The notes under the pieces were generated by a model. That model ran no database searches. It was not told the origin of the DNA and saw only the letters and a program-made list of their open reading frames with translations. Positions 11,685-21,852 of a DNA stretch of 64,000 nucleotides are shown in pieces. The DNA is from Lepas anatifera. Lineage: Eukaryota; Arthropoda; Thecostraca; Lepadidae. The stretch's first letter is position 1, and every line of letters begins with the position of its first letter. The translations under genes and the position numbers were made by a program. Where the stretch lies: NCBI GenBank assembly GCA_034440635.1, contig JAOTON010002102.1:542501-606500 (forward strand). The letters run 5' to 3'.

Positions 11685-12933
11685 AGCCTCATTTCATAAA
11701 ATGCGTAACTTATGCTTATAGCGTAGAAGTAGCATAATGCAGCGTAGAAAGTGAATAATACACCACAATCTTGTTTCACAAAAATGCAGCGTAAAATACA
11801 ACTACCCGCAAAGTTACGCTGCTCTAAACTACGCTGTACTGGAATGCAGCGTAGAATATTGGCAATATTGTTTCATATAGCAGACAACATGTACGTTGAA
11901 TATGTAAAACACTCCTGAAAAGCTATGCAAGATATAGCAGCGTAACATTTATCAGACAATGAAGCAAAGCATGAAAAATATATAATTTCTTATGAAATTC
12001 TGCATGTGAGGCAAAATTAGGTAGTGTAGTGAAGGACAAAAAGTCATAAATATAAAATAAACTTAAATAAAAAAGGTGTGCAAGTTCTTCCTTGCACAGG
12101 TATGAAGTGCAAGTATGATAGCTATTGATGCAAATACACAGGAACGCTGACATTGATTTTTACTTTGACTTTCTGCCATTACTGTTATTTTACAGTCTAG
12201 TGAGGACAGAACCCTAGATAGGCTGATACTGACAAAAGTGTTATATGGAGTCTATGGAGGCAAAAATTCAATTTAAGGTGCCTGTCACCAACAAAATACA
12301 AGTATCTCTACTGAGTCCTCTGGCGAAAATGATGATATACCTACCTAGGTACCTAAGTACCGGTATCTTGATCTAGTTATTCTTCAAAGATGTACTCACT
12401 ATTCCTTTCCCAGTTTCACGAAATTGTAAGGTTCACATACCTTTCACAGTTCACTCATGATTAGAAACGCAATTCACTTCGAATTCCACTGAACTACACT
12501 CGCACAACAATACAATAACCTTTTTATGGCCTTCTTGACAGTAATTACTTAAAAAATGGGGTACTGCCAAAAACAAATACGTCGTGTTTTTATTGTGTCA
12601 GCTGTTAGTGCATCTTCCTCCGCGGAAATTGTAAAAGTGCATTACAAACTTAAAAATCGAATAAAAACAAATAAGTACCATAATTTTCATTCAACTTATT
12701 TATTGAAAAATATAAATGCCCTTGTTGATGTTAATAAAGCAGTTATATGCCATATTTGAAAGGGGTAATTCCTTTCTGGAATTGGGCGTAATTCACGCTG
12801 TATTTGATATGTACGCCGCTTTCGCGTGAATGTCACCGCTCTTTGTGAAACGTGTTTCTGAGTACGGCGTAACTTTGCAGGTGAATGTGGTGTAAAACAC
12901 GCTGCATTTCTACAACTTTTATGAAATGGGGCC
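11685..12933. mobile_element. Nested 1.25-kb non-autonomous DNA transposon
   Basis: The termini AGCCTCATTTCATAAAA and TTTTATGAAATGGGGCC are inverted repeats, matching at about 15 of 17 positions. CAG flanks both sides (11682-11684 and 12934-12936) as a 3-bp duplication. The uninterrupted paralogue at 33954-34227 reads ctatcaggtgggcgcc at this point, which shows the empty site. Both subterminal regions hold several copies of a TACGCTG/CAGCGTA phrase, probable transposase binding sites. No transposase is encoded. A 3-bp duplication would fit PIF/Harbinger or CACTA, but the termini assign it to neither. Confidence 0.7.
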
Positions 12934-12936
12934 CAG

Positions 12937-13113
12937 GTGGGCGCCAAGCCTTATTGTAGGAGTGCCGACGCTTGCATACTCGCATCCTGGGGGGGGTGAG
13001 TGGCATTTAAAGGGGCGCCATCGACATTTCCGTTCGGCGCCATGACCATTTCAAGGGGCGCCGATGGCCAGTTTTGAAGGGCAAGTGCCCCCTGGATGCG
13101 CCCACATGGTCGC
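12937..13113 (+). mobile_element. Right part of the split GC-rich element
   Basis: It continues the element begun at 11578, starting gtgggcgccaag as in the copy near 34040. It holds three spaced ggggcgcc boxes, each followed by a cgacatttc- or gaccatttc-like phrase, and ends with CCCTGGATGCGCCCAC, a diverged version of the GGATCC-containing terminus. Confidence 0.55.
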
Positions 13114-13907
13114 AATTCATTGTGTTGTTTAACCTCCGTATTAATACTAGTTCTCGCGATCCTGATTAGTGCTGGTGAATGGCGTACCCCAGCGTGGAAC
13201 TGAACAAAGAACGCTTTCAGTCGAGGGATTGGGAAACAACAACAGTTGCTCAATAAGGAGAATCAATTTACACAATTAATTAGTTTTACTGGGGGCACGG
13301 ACGAGAAAGAAAGAATGTAGGTAGGGAAAACTTGTAGGTAATGTTTCATTGATTATTAAGATTAATAAGCAGTGAGTATGTCCGATTGGGATATAAAATC
13401 ATATTTTGGTTGGAAAGTCAGTTAGATTTATCAAAGGAGGCCGGAGTTGTCTACAATCCGAAGTAGAGATCATATTCAGCTTTCTAACATGCCTCTCTCC
13501 CAGGTGCCAAGTGTGGCCCGTGCACCCGTTCCTGGCGTGAGTTTCCCACGTGCTCGGCTCCTCTGGTTTTGTCACATGAAGCCGGTACTCAAGGACGTGA
13601 ATATGTTTTGCATTGCATTTGTGCAGGTATTCATGAGTCTTGCCGGTGGGGAATGCCGTCCGAGCGGTCCCGTCGTCAATCGCTAAAGCCCGGGTGGGAG
13701 TGGCACGATTTTGTCTACCATCACGCCATATATACTCTTTCAAGCACTGCCGATTAAACTTCAGCATAGTATTGGTTTTGACTAGTTTTCTGTTTTCGCG
13801 TTCGCAGGTTCGTTTAAGTTTCTGCACTCTGTTGTCGTTGATTGAAGGTATTACAATTTCTAGATCGGTTGACATTACAGTGTAAAAACACCTGAACTAA
13901 TGATATG

Positions 13908-13911
<4 letters not shown>
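13114..13911. other. Intergenic DNA, no recognised gene
   Basis: A 158-codon open frame on the minus strand (13399-13875) is the longest here. I recognise no domain in it and see no supporting splice sites, so I do not call a gene. Confidence 0.4.
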
Positions 13912-13963
<52 letters not shown>

Positions 13964-13984
13964 CATATACATACATACATACAT
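13912..13984. repeat. (AT)n microsatellite with ACAT tail
   Basis: An uninterrupted TA run (13912-13958) passes into ACAT/ATAC repeats. Confidence 0.95.
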
Positions 13985-14677
13985 TTTTACGCAAGGACAG
14001 CACTGACAAATAAATACATCTTCCAACGTGACGACGAGAACAAGCCCCGCGCCGGTCTGGAGTCTAACCCACATCCTTATAGGGTGGACGAAACACAATC
14101 TAGAAAAAAAAAACTTTGGAGAAAGACCCTGTTTTAGCTTGTATCGCCGATGCCGCATCCCTGTTCTGGTCGCTCTAGGCTGCAGGAGATTGGCGGTATG
14201 GTTGAAGGGGTGATGTTTCCATGGCTAGCAGAGGCTGTCATGCACCCTCCGTACGCGTGTTGGCTAGGTGTATAACGCACCGTTCCGGTATACCAGGAAC
14301 GGACTCGGGGAACGAACTCGGGGAACGGAGGCAAGCATCCCAGAACCGTATCAGAGCGAGAACTGAGACTGCGAAGCGTAATTGTTGGTTTCCGGGCAAT
14401 GTTCTAGTGGGACGAGGCACAACGGACATATTCCTGTCGATCGGGGTTGGTGCTGGGAAGCTAGTCACCGCTTCTAAATGTCTCTTCTACTTGGTTTTAG
14501 GGTTGTTTTTACTGTTATTTAATGGAAAGCTAAGTGCAGCACCGCGGCCTCACTTTTACCTATTTTCCCAGGGCTGGTCCAGGGGGAATTCCAGTCCCCC
14601 CCTCAAGCGTGCACATTTTATCTAGTTGTATCCGATTCTGCCCGAATTCATTTGCACAGCCTTCTTATTAAAAGTTT

Positions 14678-14680
<3 letters not shown>

Positions 14681-14742
<62 letters not shown>
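14681..14742. repeat. (CT)31 microsatellite
   Basis: Uninterrupted CT dinucleotides over about 62 bp. Confidence 0.97.
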
Positions 14743-14744
<2 letters not shown>

Positions 14745-14932
14745 TTCAAACTTGCAAATGCATTAAAGGCCGAAATAGGAAGAAAGCTGTCAGTGGGCCT
14801 CACAGAAGTATCTTAAAGTGGCACAAGATAAAAAAGCAAGGCATGCAATTGTCGTTTTTGTGCTGGCTCCCCGTCTATTGCACGTTCTTCTCATCGTTAT
14901 TGCTTCATCATGGTGCACTATGACATGACATT

Positions 14933-15236
14933 AGCCCTGTTCCAGCTGTCAGCTTTGTCAGCACCAATCAGCGGGTCGCGTTGCGCCTACGTCACAGGGC
15001 TGTAGCCTCTCCCCGGGAACTAGTTCTAGAGGTTTTACGGGCTGACGGCCTGCTGTTTGCGCTGATGAAAAATAGCAAGTGCACGAAGTGGCAATCTAAT
15101 ACTTGTTAATGGTGTAAAGGTTTGAGTTCCCCTTGCTTAGCACAAACAAGAGGCGATTATGGCGCTGATGTTACTTTTCTGGAGGAGTGGTTAGAGGTCC
15201 TGCTGACAAAACTGTGCTGACAGCTGGAACAGGGCT
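14933..15236. mobile_element. 304-bp MITE with 21-bp perfect inverted ends
   Basis: 14933-14953 and 15216-15236 are perfect inverted copies beginning AGCCCTGTTCCAGC. A second inverted block (TTTGTCAGCA) lies just inside each, offset by a 6-bp indel. There is no open frame of note. The flanks do not give a clear target duplication, so the superfamily is unassigned. Confidence 0.8.
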
Positions 15237-15555
15237 TTTATCCCCTCAAGATTCGTGGCGGTATCCCCCGAAGAAACTCTAGGCACGGGGTTACCCGCCA
15301 GTGACTCAGGCTGTCCCTGGTGTGGACGAAGTAGTTACCTGCTGCTACCGTTTCACGAACGGACATTACCGACGGAAACTGGTTGTCGGGGTCAAGCTGA
15401 ATTCTTGATCTGCATAATTGTTCCGATTTGGCAGATACTTCTTATGCCTCAAAACCCTGAGTTGATGTTTTTCGGGACATGTGCAAGGTATTGGATGATT
15501 TGTGATATTATGAAACGTTATTGAGCTTGATGGTGGTGAAGGAGATGGGACTGGT

Positions 15556-15849
15556 TGTGTTTTCTGACGAGGGCTGGTCCTTGTGACGAGAGTTTGTTCT
15601 TTCTGACTAGGGCTGGTCCTCTGTGACGAATGTTGGTCCTTCTGACGAGGGTTGGTCCTTTTGACGAGGATTAGCCCTTTTTGACGAGGGTTGGTCCTTT
15701 CTGACGAGTGTTGGTCATTTCTGACGAGGGTTAGTTCTTTGTGGCGATGACTGGCAATTTGTGACGAGTGTTAGTCCTTATGACGAGGGTTTGTCCTTTC
15801 TGACGAGGGCTGATCCTTTGTGACGAGTGTTGGTCCTCGTGGCAAAGGC
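15556..15849. repeat. About 20-bp degenerate minisatellite
   Basis: The repeated phrase is tgacgagggttggtcctt with variable 1-4 bp spacing, in roughly 14 units. The spacing variants shift the frame, so a coding role is unlikely. It grades into the 91-bp repeat to its right. Confidence 0.85.
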
Positions 15850-16112
15850 TGGTCCTTTCTGACGAGAGTTGGTGCTGGTTGCAGGTGCTGTGTTGCATGT
15901 GCAGTGTTCGTCGGTATGGATGGGCCACGGCATGGAGTGTTGGTCCTTCCTGACGAGAGTTGGTGCTGGTTGCAGGTGCTGTGTTGCACGTGCAGTGTTC
16001 GTCGGTATGGATGGGCCACGGCATGGAGTGTCGGTCCTTCCTGACGAGAGTTGGTGCTTGTTGCAGGTGCTGAAGCTGGCAGTGTTCGTCGGTATGGATG
16101 GGCCACGGTATG
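15850..16112. repeat. 91-bp tandem repeat, three units
   Basis: The units start at 15850, 15941 and 16032. Each begins with the ggtcctt-ctgacgag phrase of the neighbouring 20-bp minisatellite and adds about 70 bp (ttgcaggtgctg, then gtgttcgtcggtatggatgg). The third unit is shorter and diverged. Confidence 0.85.
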
Positions 16113-17065
16113 GCCACACCTCCAGTTACCACCAGCCAAAGTAAGTCGCTGCCATTTGTCTCTTTGTATTTATTCAATATATATGAGTGAAAGTTTGATC
16201 CCACCTATAGTTGAAATCATTTGATAAAAGTAATGCATCTGTATTTACAAGGTGATTTGGATTGTGAAGGTGCAATCACAGATGGTGCTCTGAGGGTGGC
16301 CTGAATTTAAAACAATTGTGCATATCCTGAAAGAAAAGATATCTTACAACAATAACATCCTAAGAACACGCCCAAGTAAAAAAGATGACCCCTAACATGT
16401 TCAACTGCTGCTAGGGGTGACTAATTACAGTGGTAGCATCTGTGAAATGAGTGATCAGCGCATGACTAACGTGATATAGCCTCATTGTTATATATGTGAT
16501 ATTTCAATCAATGTCAAACGTGCTATATTCTCAACTCAAAGCAGACAGCTCATTCGACGTATTCGCACGGTGTTGCATAAGTATCCGTATATTTCTTAGT
16601 CACAACATCAACGGCTGTGTCATCGGGACTGGGACCGCACGTGTGGAAAATGCCACGTCATGTCAGGCCGTCCGGGCCAGTCTGCCGTCACTGCCGCCGT
16701 CCTGCATGTATGAACTCGCTGTGCCGACTTTAGAATACCTATAGCAGCGATGACGTCATCCTTTGGCGAATTGTGAATCATGTCGGAGCTGAAGAGACAG
16801 ACGAGCAGAAGGCGACCTTGGGTCGGCCCCGGCATCAGATGTCGCAGCTGTGCGTAGCACGTAGAAGACGACGGCGCGTATGTGTGCACGGCACAAGTGT
16901 TTCCGCCGCAGCCCGCTTCGAGAGCGGGGAAACTTCCACCTAACTATGTTCTATATTTTTTTGCGGGGATAGGAGTTGGGTTTGGATCTGGAAAAGGTTT
17001 GGAATGGCCAGCACGCTAGAGTTTTCTGGCTTGACACACCATAGGGTGCGGTCGACTTGCTGGTG
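16113..17065. other. Intergenic DNA, no recognised gene
   Basis: No domain-bearing frame is seen. A GATGACGTCATC palindrome near 16748 is a CREB/ATF-type site by sequence only. Confidence 0.4.
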
Positions 17066-17521
17066 TTAAAGGGAATGTGGCACCTTGGTCGAATCCTGGA
17101 ATTTAGTGTAATTAGGGGAACTTTGAGCCGAGAATCAAGGAGGTGTCCATGATTTCTCTGAAAAATGTTCAATAAGCGCAATATTTTGATTTTTAAAGGG
17201 AAAGAAAGAAATATCTGCCTGTCGATGACGTCATGATCTGGCAATCACTACCATATTCAATACGCTTCAAGGGCTTCGATTGGCTGATACTCACCGTGAC
17301 GCCAGCATATGTCGTCACACAAACAGCCAAGACAACTGTGGCCTGCTGCTAAGGGTACAAGACGTCAGGGGTACACTTGAGGTAGGGTTTAGCTTTTTTC
17401 TACGGAAATATCGAGTTCCAAGACAAATGATATACATATGTAGTACCGGGTTTTCCGACTTGCTTTACAACTTGGCTATCTCAGTTAAAATCATGTTATG
17501 AAGGTGCCACATTCCCTTTAA
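17066..17521 (+). mobile_element. TTAA-flanked MITE, well-preserved copy
   Basis: The full-length 456-bp copy runs from TTAAAGGGAATGTGGCACC to GGTGCCACATTCCCTTTAA with nearly perfect inverted ends and TTAA on both sides. It has no coding capacity. Inside is GATGACGTCATGATC, a perfect CRE-type palindrome. Confidence 0.85.
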
Positions 17522-18774
17522 CATGTTCGCACGAAGTAAGGAGGCTTCAACCCGCTGACTAGCATCAAAGTTCTCTTTCAGCGCAGGATATTGGATGTAT
17601 TTTTGCAGAGATATTTCGTTTCTTCATGTTATTATACTAGCATTCGGTAATGTGCACACGTGACAGTTTCGGGGACCTGCATACATTTTGAGTGGTGGAT
17701 GCGTTTTTGTCATGGTAAAATTGACATCCCCCTTAGCTTGAGGATGTACCTCTTTGGGCAGAATTCCTGAAAAAGAACATGTCATTGTTTTTTATCAAGC
17801 GGATTGATCGCTGTGAAGTAGGTGTTTCCCGATGGTGACTATCAAGAACAAGGCTGAGGACCTATGGGAACCAAGAAAATATTTTCTCTGCACCTTACCG
17901 GCACTGGAACTCAGAACTGAGAAATTGGGAAAGAAACCGAAATTAATACATCCACCTTCTTACTTCTACAGCGAATATAAATTTTATATAAAGCTTGTGA
18001 CAGTGCTAGTTAGATATTGTGAACTTACTGTTTCTATTAAATTTTGGCTGCAATGGTGCGGGAAAGTTCTTGCATAGGTTCAATCCCTGGGCGGGTATTC
18101 TGCATCGGTATCTTTGTCCCCATCCTCACAGGTTGGGTTGACCCGTACTTGCAGTGGTGTGTCGTAAAGACATGCTTTATAAATTTTCAATAAATTTATT
18201 TGAAAGGGTGGGGCCATAAATTCCCCTGACTGTTGAGAGTGCCTTATCTTGCACGGATTTAGATGCTTGTTCTTGGACCCAGCGTGGGGACGCAATACAA
18301 GTAGGCTGTTTTATCTTTGATTTAAGAGTTCGGTCATGTGTGAACTTGCAGGAAGTGCAACGTTGCCGTTTGCGCTCTATTTTTTCAACGCTCTTCCTTG
18401 TTAGGAGTAGTACTTATTTTTTCAGTCAATAAAATGAAAATAGGAAGTGGTGGGTAGGGGGCTAGGATTTTTAACCTCGAATACACTTTGACGCTTAGCT
18501 ATATTGATTTTCTAAATAATGAAGCGGTTCACAAATGAAGAGAGGTGGGGCACGCTGATAAAAAAGGAAATAGCCAACACACATGGGAAAGGTACCGATA
18601 GGGTCCAACATTAATGCGATGCGTGAAGTTCCAATTTCCTCGTTTTCACCCAACTAGTCGAAAGGCTTGAAACGATGCATTCATTTCACTGACCTTCTCA
18701 ATTTTATTTTTAGCAATGTTGGCAGGCTGCTATTATTTCTGACATCTGACCTAAATGTCAAATGACAAAGCCTT
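17522..18774. other. Intergenic DNA, no recognised gene
   Basis: An 81-codon open frame (17832-18077) has no recognised domain. The last bases (cctt at 18771-18774) border the empty target site of the retrotransposon. Confidence 0.4.
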
Positions 18775-19822
18775 TATGAACAACTCTCCGAAAGCAAAGG
18801 GAATGCTTTTAATATTATATATATTTAGGTGCAGGTGGGAGATGTATATTGCTTTGGGCGTGCCAAAGCGGGGCACCGCCAGTGAGACTTACCTGATGAC
18901 TTTTTATGAGGTGTTCTGTGTATGGCAACTTATCGAAGTAGTGTTAAATTTTCATGTTTTCATTTCAAGGACTTCGAATTGGTTTCGTGCCCTTCAGCAG
19001 GCCTGTGAGAAGACTTTAACACCCTTGATATAGCTTTAAACTGCCTACATGTTATAATGGTGGTTATTAATATTGTTTCAAATTTAGGTACCAGCAACCA
19101 TTTTCAAAATTCCGTGCCCCTGGTGAGGTGAGATTTCGATATAGTTATCTATAGCACCGTTGCTTTGGACAGCAAACATCTGATATATTGGTGTAAGTGT
19201 AAAACGAGACTGATGCAACCCCTGCAGATACGAAAATGTATGATGGCTCGCTGAGTATAATGTTATAATATAATGCCGTTCACATATGTCGTTAGCAACC
19301 GAAGGGAGAGGGGGCTGACATTTGTTGACCTTCGCTGACGTTGGGGAGGGTTTGTCACGCCTTTTGCTGACTGCTGACACAGGGGAGGGGGCGTCATTGG
19401 AGCATCATTAAAACATGCCGCCCTTCTTTCAACGGCTCAATTTGTCCTGTCAATTTTGTCACTCATGGCGTTACTTGCAATGGGATGATACTAAAGCAGA
19501 GCGGGAGTGCTAAGTTTTTAATCGAGGATAAAGTGCGCGAGTCCACCATCCTTACCTTTGAAATTGAGCGGCATTTCCGGAGCGTAGGACGAATCATCGG
19601 CTGACGTGGAATCCTTTCATTGAGCAAGAACTAGGCATGCCTGATGCCACCCTTGTCTTCTAAGCCACCGGTCCCGGGTTTAAGTCCCGGTGGAGCCTCT
19701 GAATAAATCGATCTGATCCCCAAAATCCCTTCCAACAGGGTGAGAGTTGGGGACGCCGTATGACCCTGGCAGTTGGTGCGTCGTTAAACCCCAACAATTA
19801 TTATTATTACATGCCTGATGGG
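18775..19822 (+). repeat. Left copy of a 1048-bp direct repeat flanking the retrotransposon
   Basis: It matches 28187-29234 base for base with no net indel (offset 9412). I found three substitutions: 19049/28461, 19681/29093 and 19751/29163. It starts at TATGA, the sequence directly after the right LTR, and here that site is continuous with the preceding cctt, so it represents the uninterrupted target. It ends in a short gggttgc join to a truncated LTR. No host gene is recognised in it. Confidence 0.95.
19647..19809 (+). mobile_element. tRNA-Arg-like SINE with an 11-bp target duplication
   Basis: CATGCCTGATG occurs on both sides (19636-19646 and 19810-19820). The body begins with the 3' half of a tRNA: an anticodon-loop-like cttctaa, then a T arm (ccggg, gtttaagt, cccgg). 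The tail is cgtcgttaaaccccaac followed by (att)n. In this copy the B box reads GGTTTAAGTCC; the partner at 29059-29221 keeps the canonical GGTTCAAGTCC. The 5' half of the tRNA head is missing. Confidence 0.8.
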
Positions 19823-19826
19823 TTGC

Positions 19827-20720
19827 GAGTGTTGCGAGTGTGTAGGCCGAGTGTCATTGCCGAATACTCTCCACTTCAACTCCGATTCCGTAGGACCAGT
19901 CCAAAAGTAGGCGTGATAAGCTGGCATGCTGTATTTGAAGGCATCGGCGAAGTCATCGCACCAACAGCGACTCCATGACTAAGTCCGGTCGAGGGACGAA
20001 GTCCCGGGACAAATGTCCCGCCCTGGTGAAAATAAAATATTTTCACCAAAAAGTACAACAGTCAAAACTAACCATGAAGACATACTAGCGAGATAAACAA
20101 TTATAAAATAAGACATCGACAGGAATCCAAGTACGACGGCGATAGCAGAAAATATAGAAGCTCAAACTCAGCACAAGTTCGAATCTACCGCAGGTGAAAC
20201 CTCAATCCAGAGAAAAGGTACAACACCAAACAATATTAAGATACTAATGAGAAGCTGCTTTGAATTATTTCAATTATCAATTTAAACACTTTCAACTTAG
20301 TTCAACTCACGTTCCGGTTGAAGAAATGGTGCACGATAGAAGACACGCAGGTCCGTCTCGCTCGCAGTCTAGACAGGAAATGAGCCCTGGGTCACCGCAT
20401 GACCCGGCACCGGAAAATGATTGACAAGCAAGGCCTAAAACAAACTTCCTAAACACGCTCGGAATTAATAACTGCAAAATTTAACTATAACTTTAAATTA
20501 GTCATAATACTCATCACTTAAATCACTTCCTAAAAGTCAAATAACAAATTTCCAAATAATGACCGGAAGAGAGGTCACGCCGCTCTGCCATCTGCCGTGT
20601 GGCAGGAGCATTGGCTAACAGGTACAGCGCCATCTACAACAAACGTACTGCACAGCAGTGAGGTACTGCTCACTCGCGGTCGGGTCAAAAGGCGGTCGGG
20701 TCAAAAGTAGGCTATCTACA
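19827..20720 (-). repeat. 3' LTR, outer end truncated
   Basis: These 894 bp appear identical to the 5' LTR at 27293-28186. The inner end TCTACA (plus strand) is intact, but the outer TGTAGA plus the next seven bases, present at 27280-27292, are absent. They are replaced by a join to flanking DNA with the partly repeated text ttgcgagtgttgcgag. Two adjacent hairpins (19993-20005 and 20006-20019) and a third with a 10-bp stem (20025-20047) lie in the LTR. Confidence 0.92.
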
Positions 20721-20729
20721 CTCCATCCC
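20721..20729 (-). other. Polypurine tract
   Basis: On the minus strand GGGATGGAG directly precedes the TGTAGA start of the 3' LTR. This is the expected place for plus-strand priming, and it is purine apart from one T. Confidence 0.65.
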
Positions 20730-21852
20730 GTCAACGGAAGAAAAAAAGGAAACATCGGCCATCCACATTCCACCAGACCAACGAAAAAACAGATGTGAAA
20801 ATCAGCGCTTTGAAAATTAGACTCAGAATCAAACTATAGCACGATATACAATAAAAAAAAACCATCGCGATGACTTCAAACATGATGTCTAACATGCCAC
20901 AACGCCACGACGTTCACCTTGCTGAGCATTTTTCAAGTTGCGTTATCACCATCGGTCAACAGATCACTTTCCAGCTAAGACCATCAGAGCCAGACTAGAC
21001 TTATTCAAAACCAGCCTTCAAAGGGAAAAAATGACAAAAAAATGGAAGAGCATCAAAAATGGTGTAATTTGTCTTTCTACAACCATTAAGGTAAGCTGTG
21101 AGGAGAAAACCATCACTGTAGCAGAAACCCAAAGTTTCCGCAAAGCATCAACGGATCTGAATAATAAATGCACTGAGAACACAGTCAAAGAATTATGCTG
21201 GCAGAAATGTTTACGGAATAATCCACAAATCTTACGTAACTGTTCCAGAGTAACCCTCAGTTACTAGCAGGCTTACTTTAACCATCACAAAGTATCAGAT
21301 ATCATCCAGTACCCGAAAAAAGCATCTACCAACCGGCATAGAAACCGTGTTTCACTTTGCCGAGGAGGTAGTCAACCCATTGAAATTGGACAAATTAACG
21401 AAGCAGAATTAAAGCGGAGGTTTACATTGAGTGCAATGTTTTCAACGATCCACAAAAAAATACGCTCACGTATTTTGACCTTTCCAAGCGGTATCAGCGT
21501 GATATTTGTCTACCTCTTTGCTAAAACAAAAACAAAAGCTGAAGTAAGCAATTCAGAGCTGAAGCAAGCATCAATTCAGATTCTGAGCAACAGGCATCTA
21601 TGCTAAACCTTACCTCAAAAACCAATCAACGACTAGTCATTCAGGGCGATAATCCCTGATTTCACTGAATAGACGTGAAAAGGTACGGAGTTATGATTAG
21701 GTTTAACCCACAAATTCAAGAAATCATTACGGTGGTACGAAACACCGAATTTCACAATAACTCGAAGTGCGGATATTACCCAAGCATTTAAGGTAGCATG
21801 AAAAAAGGAAACGAAGGACAGGCACAACATTGACTGAGTAAAAACGGTAAGC
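20730..21852. other. Non-coding region between pol and the 3' LTR
   Basis: About 1.1 kb with no recognised domain. A 109-codon frame runs antisense to the element (20938-21267). A 76-codon sense frame (21633-21863) has a hydrophobic stretch and overlaps the end of pol by a few bases. Neither resembles a known envelope or accessory protein, so I leave both uncalled. Confidence 0.5.

Noticed and set aside
13399..13875. 158-codon minus-strand frame
   Set aside because: No domain, no convincing splice context and mixed composition; likely chance.
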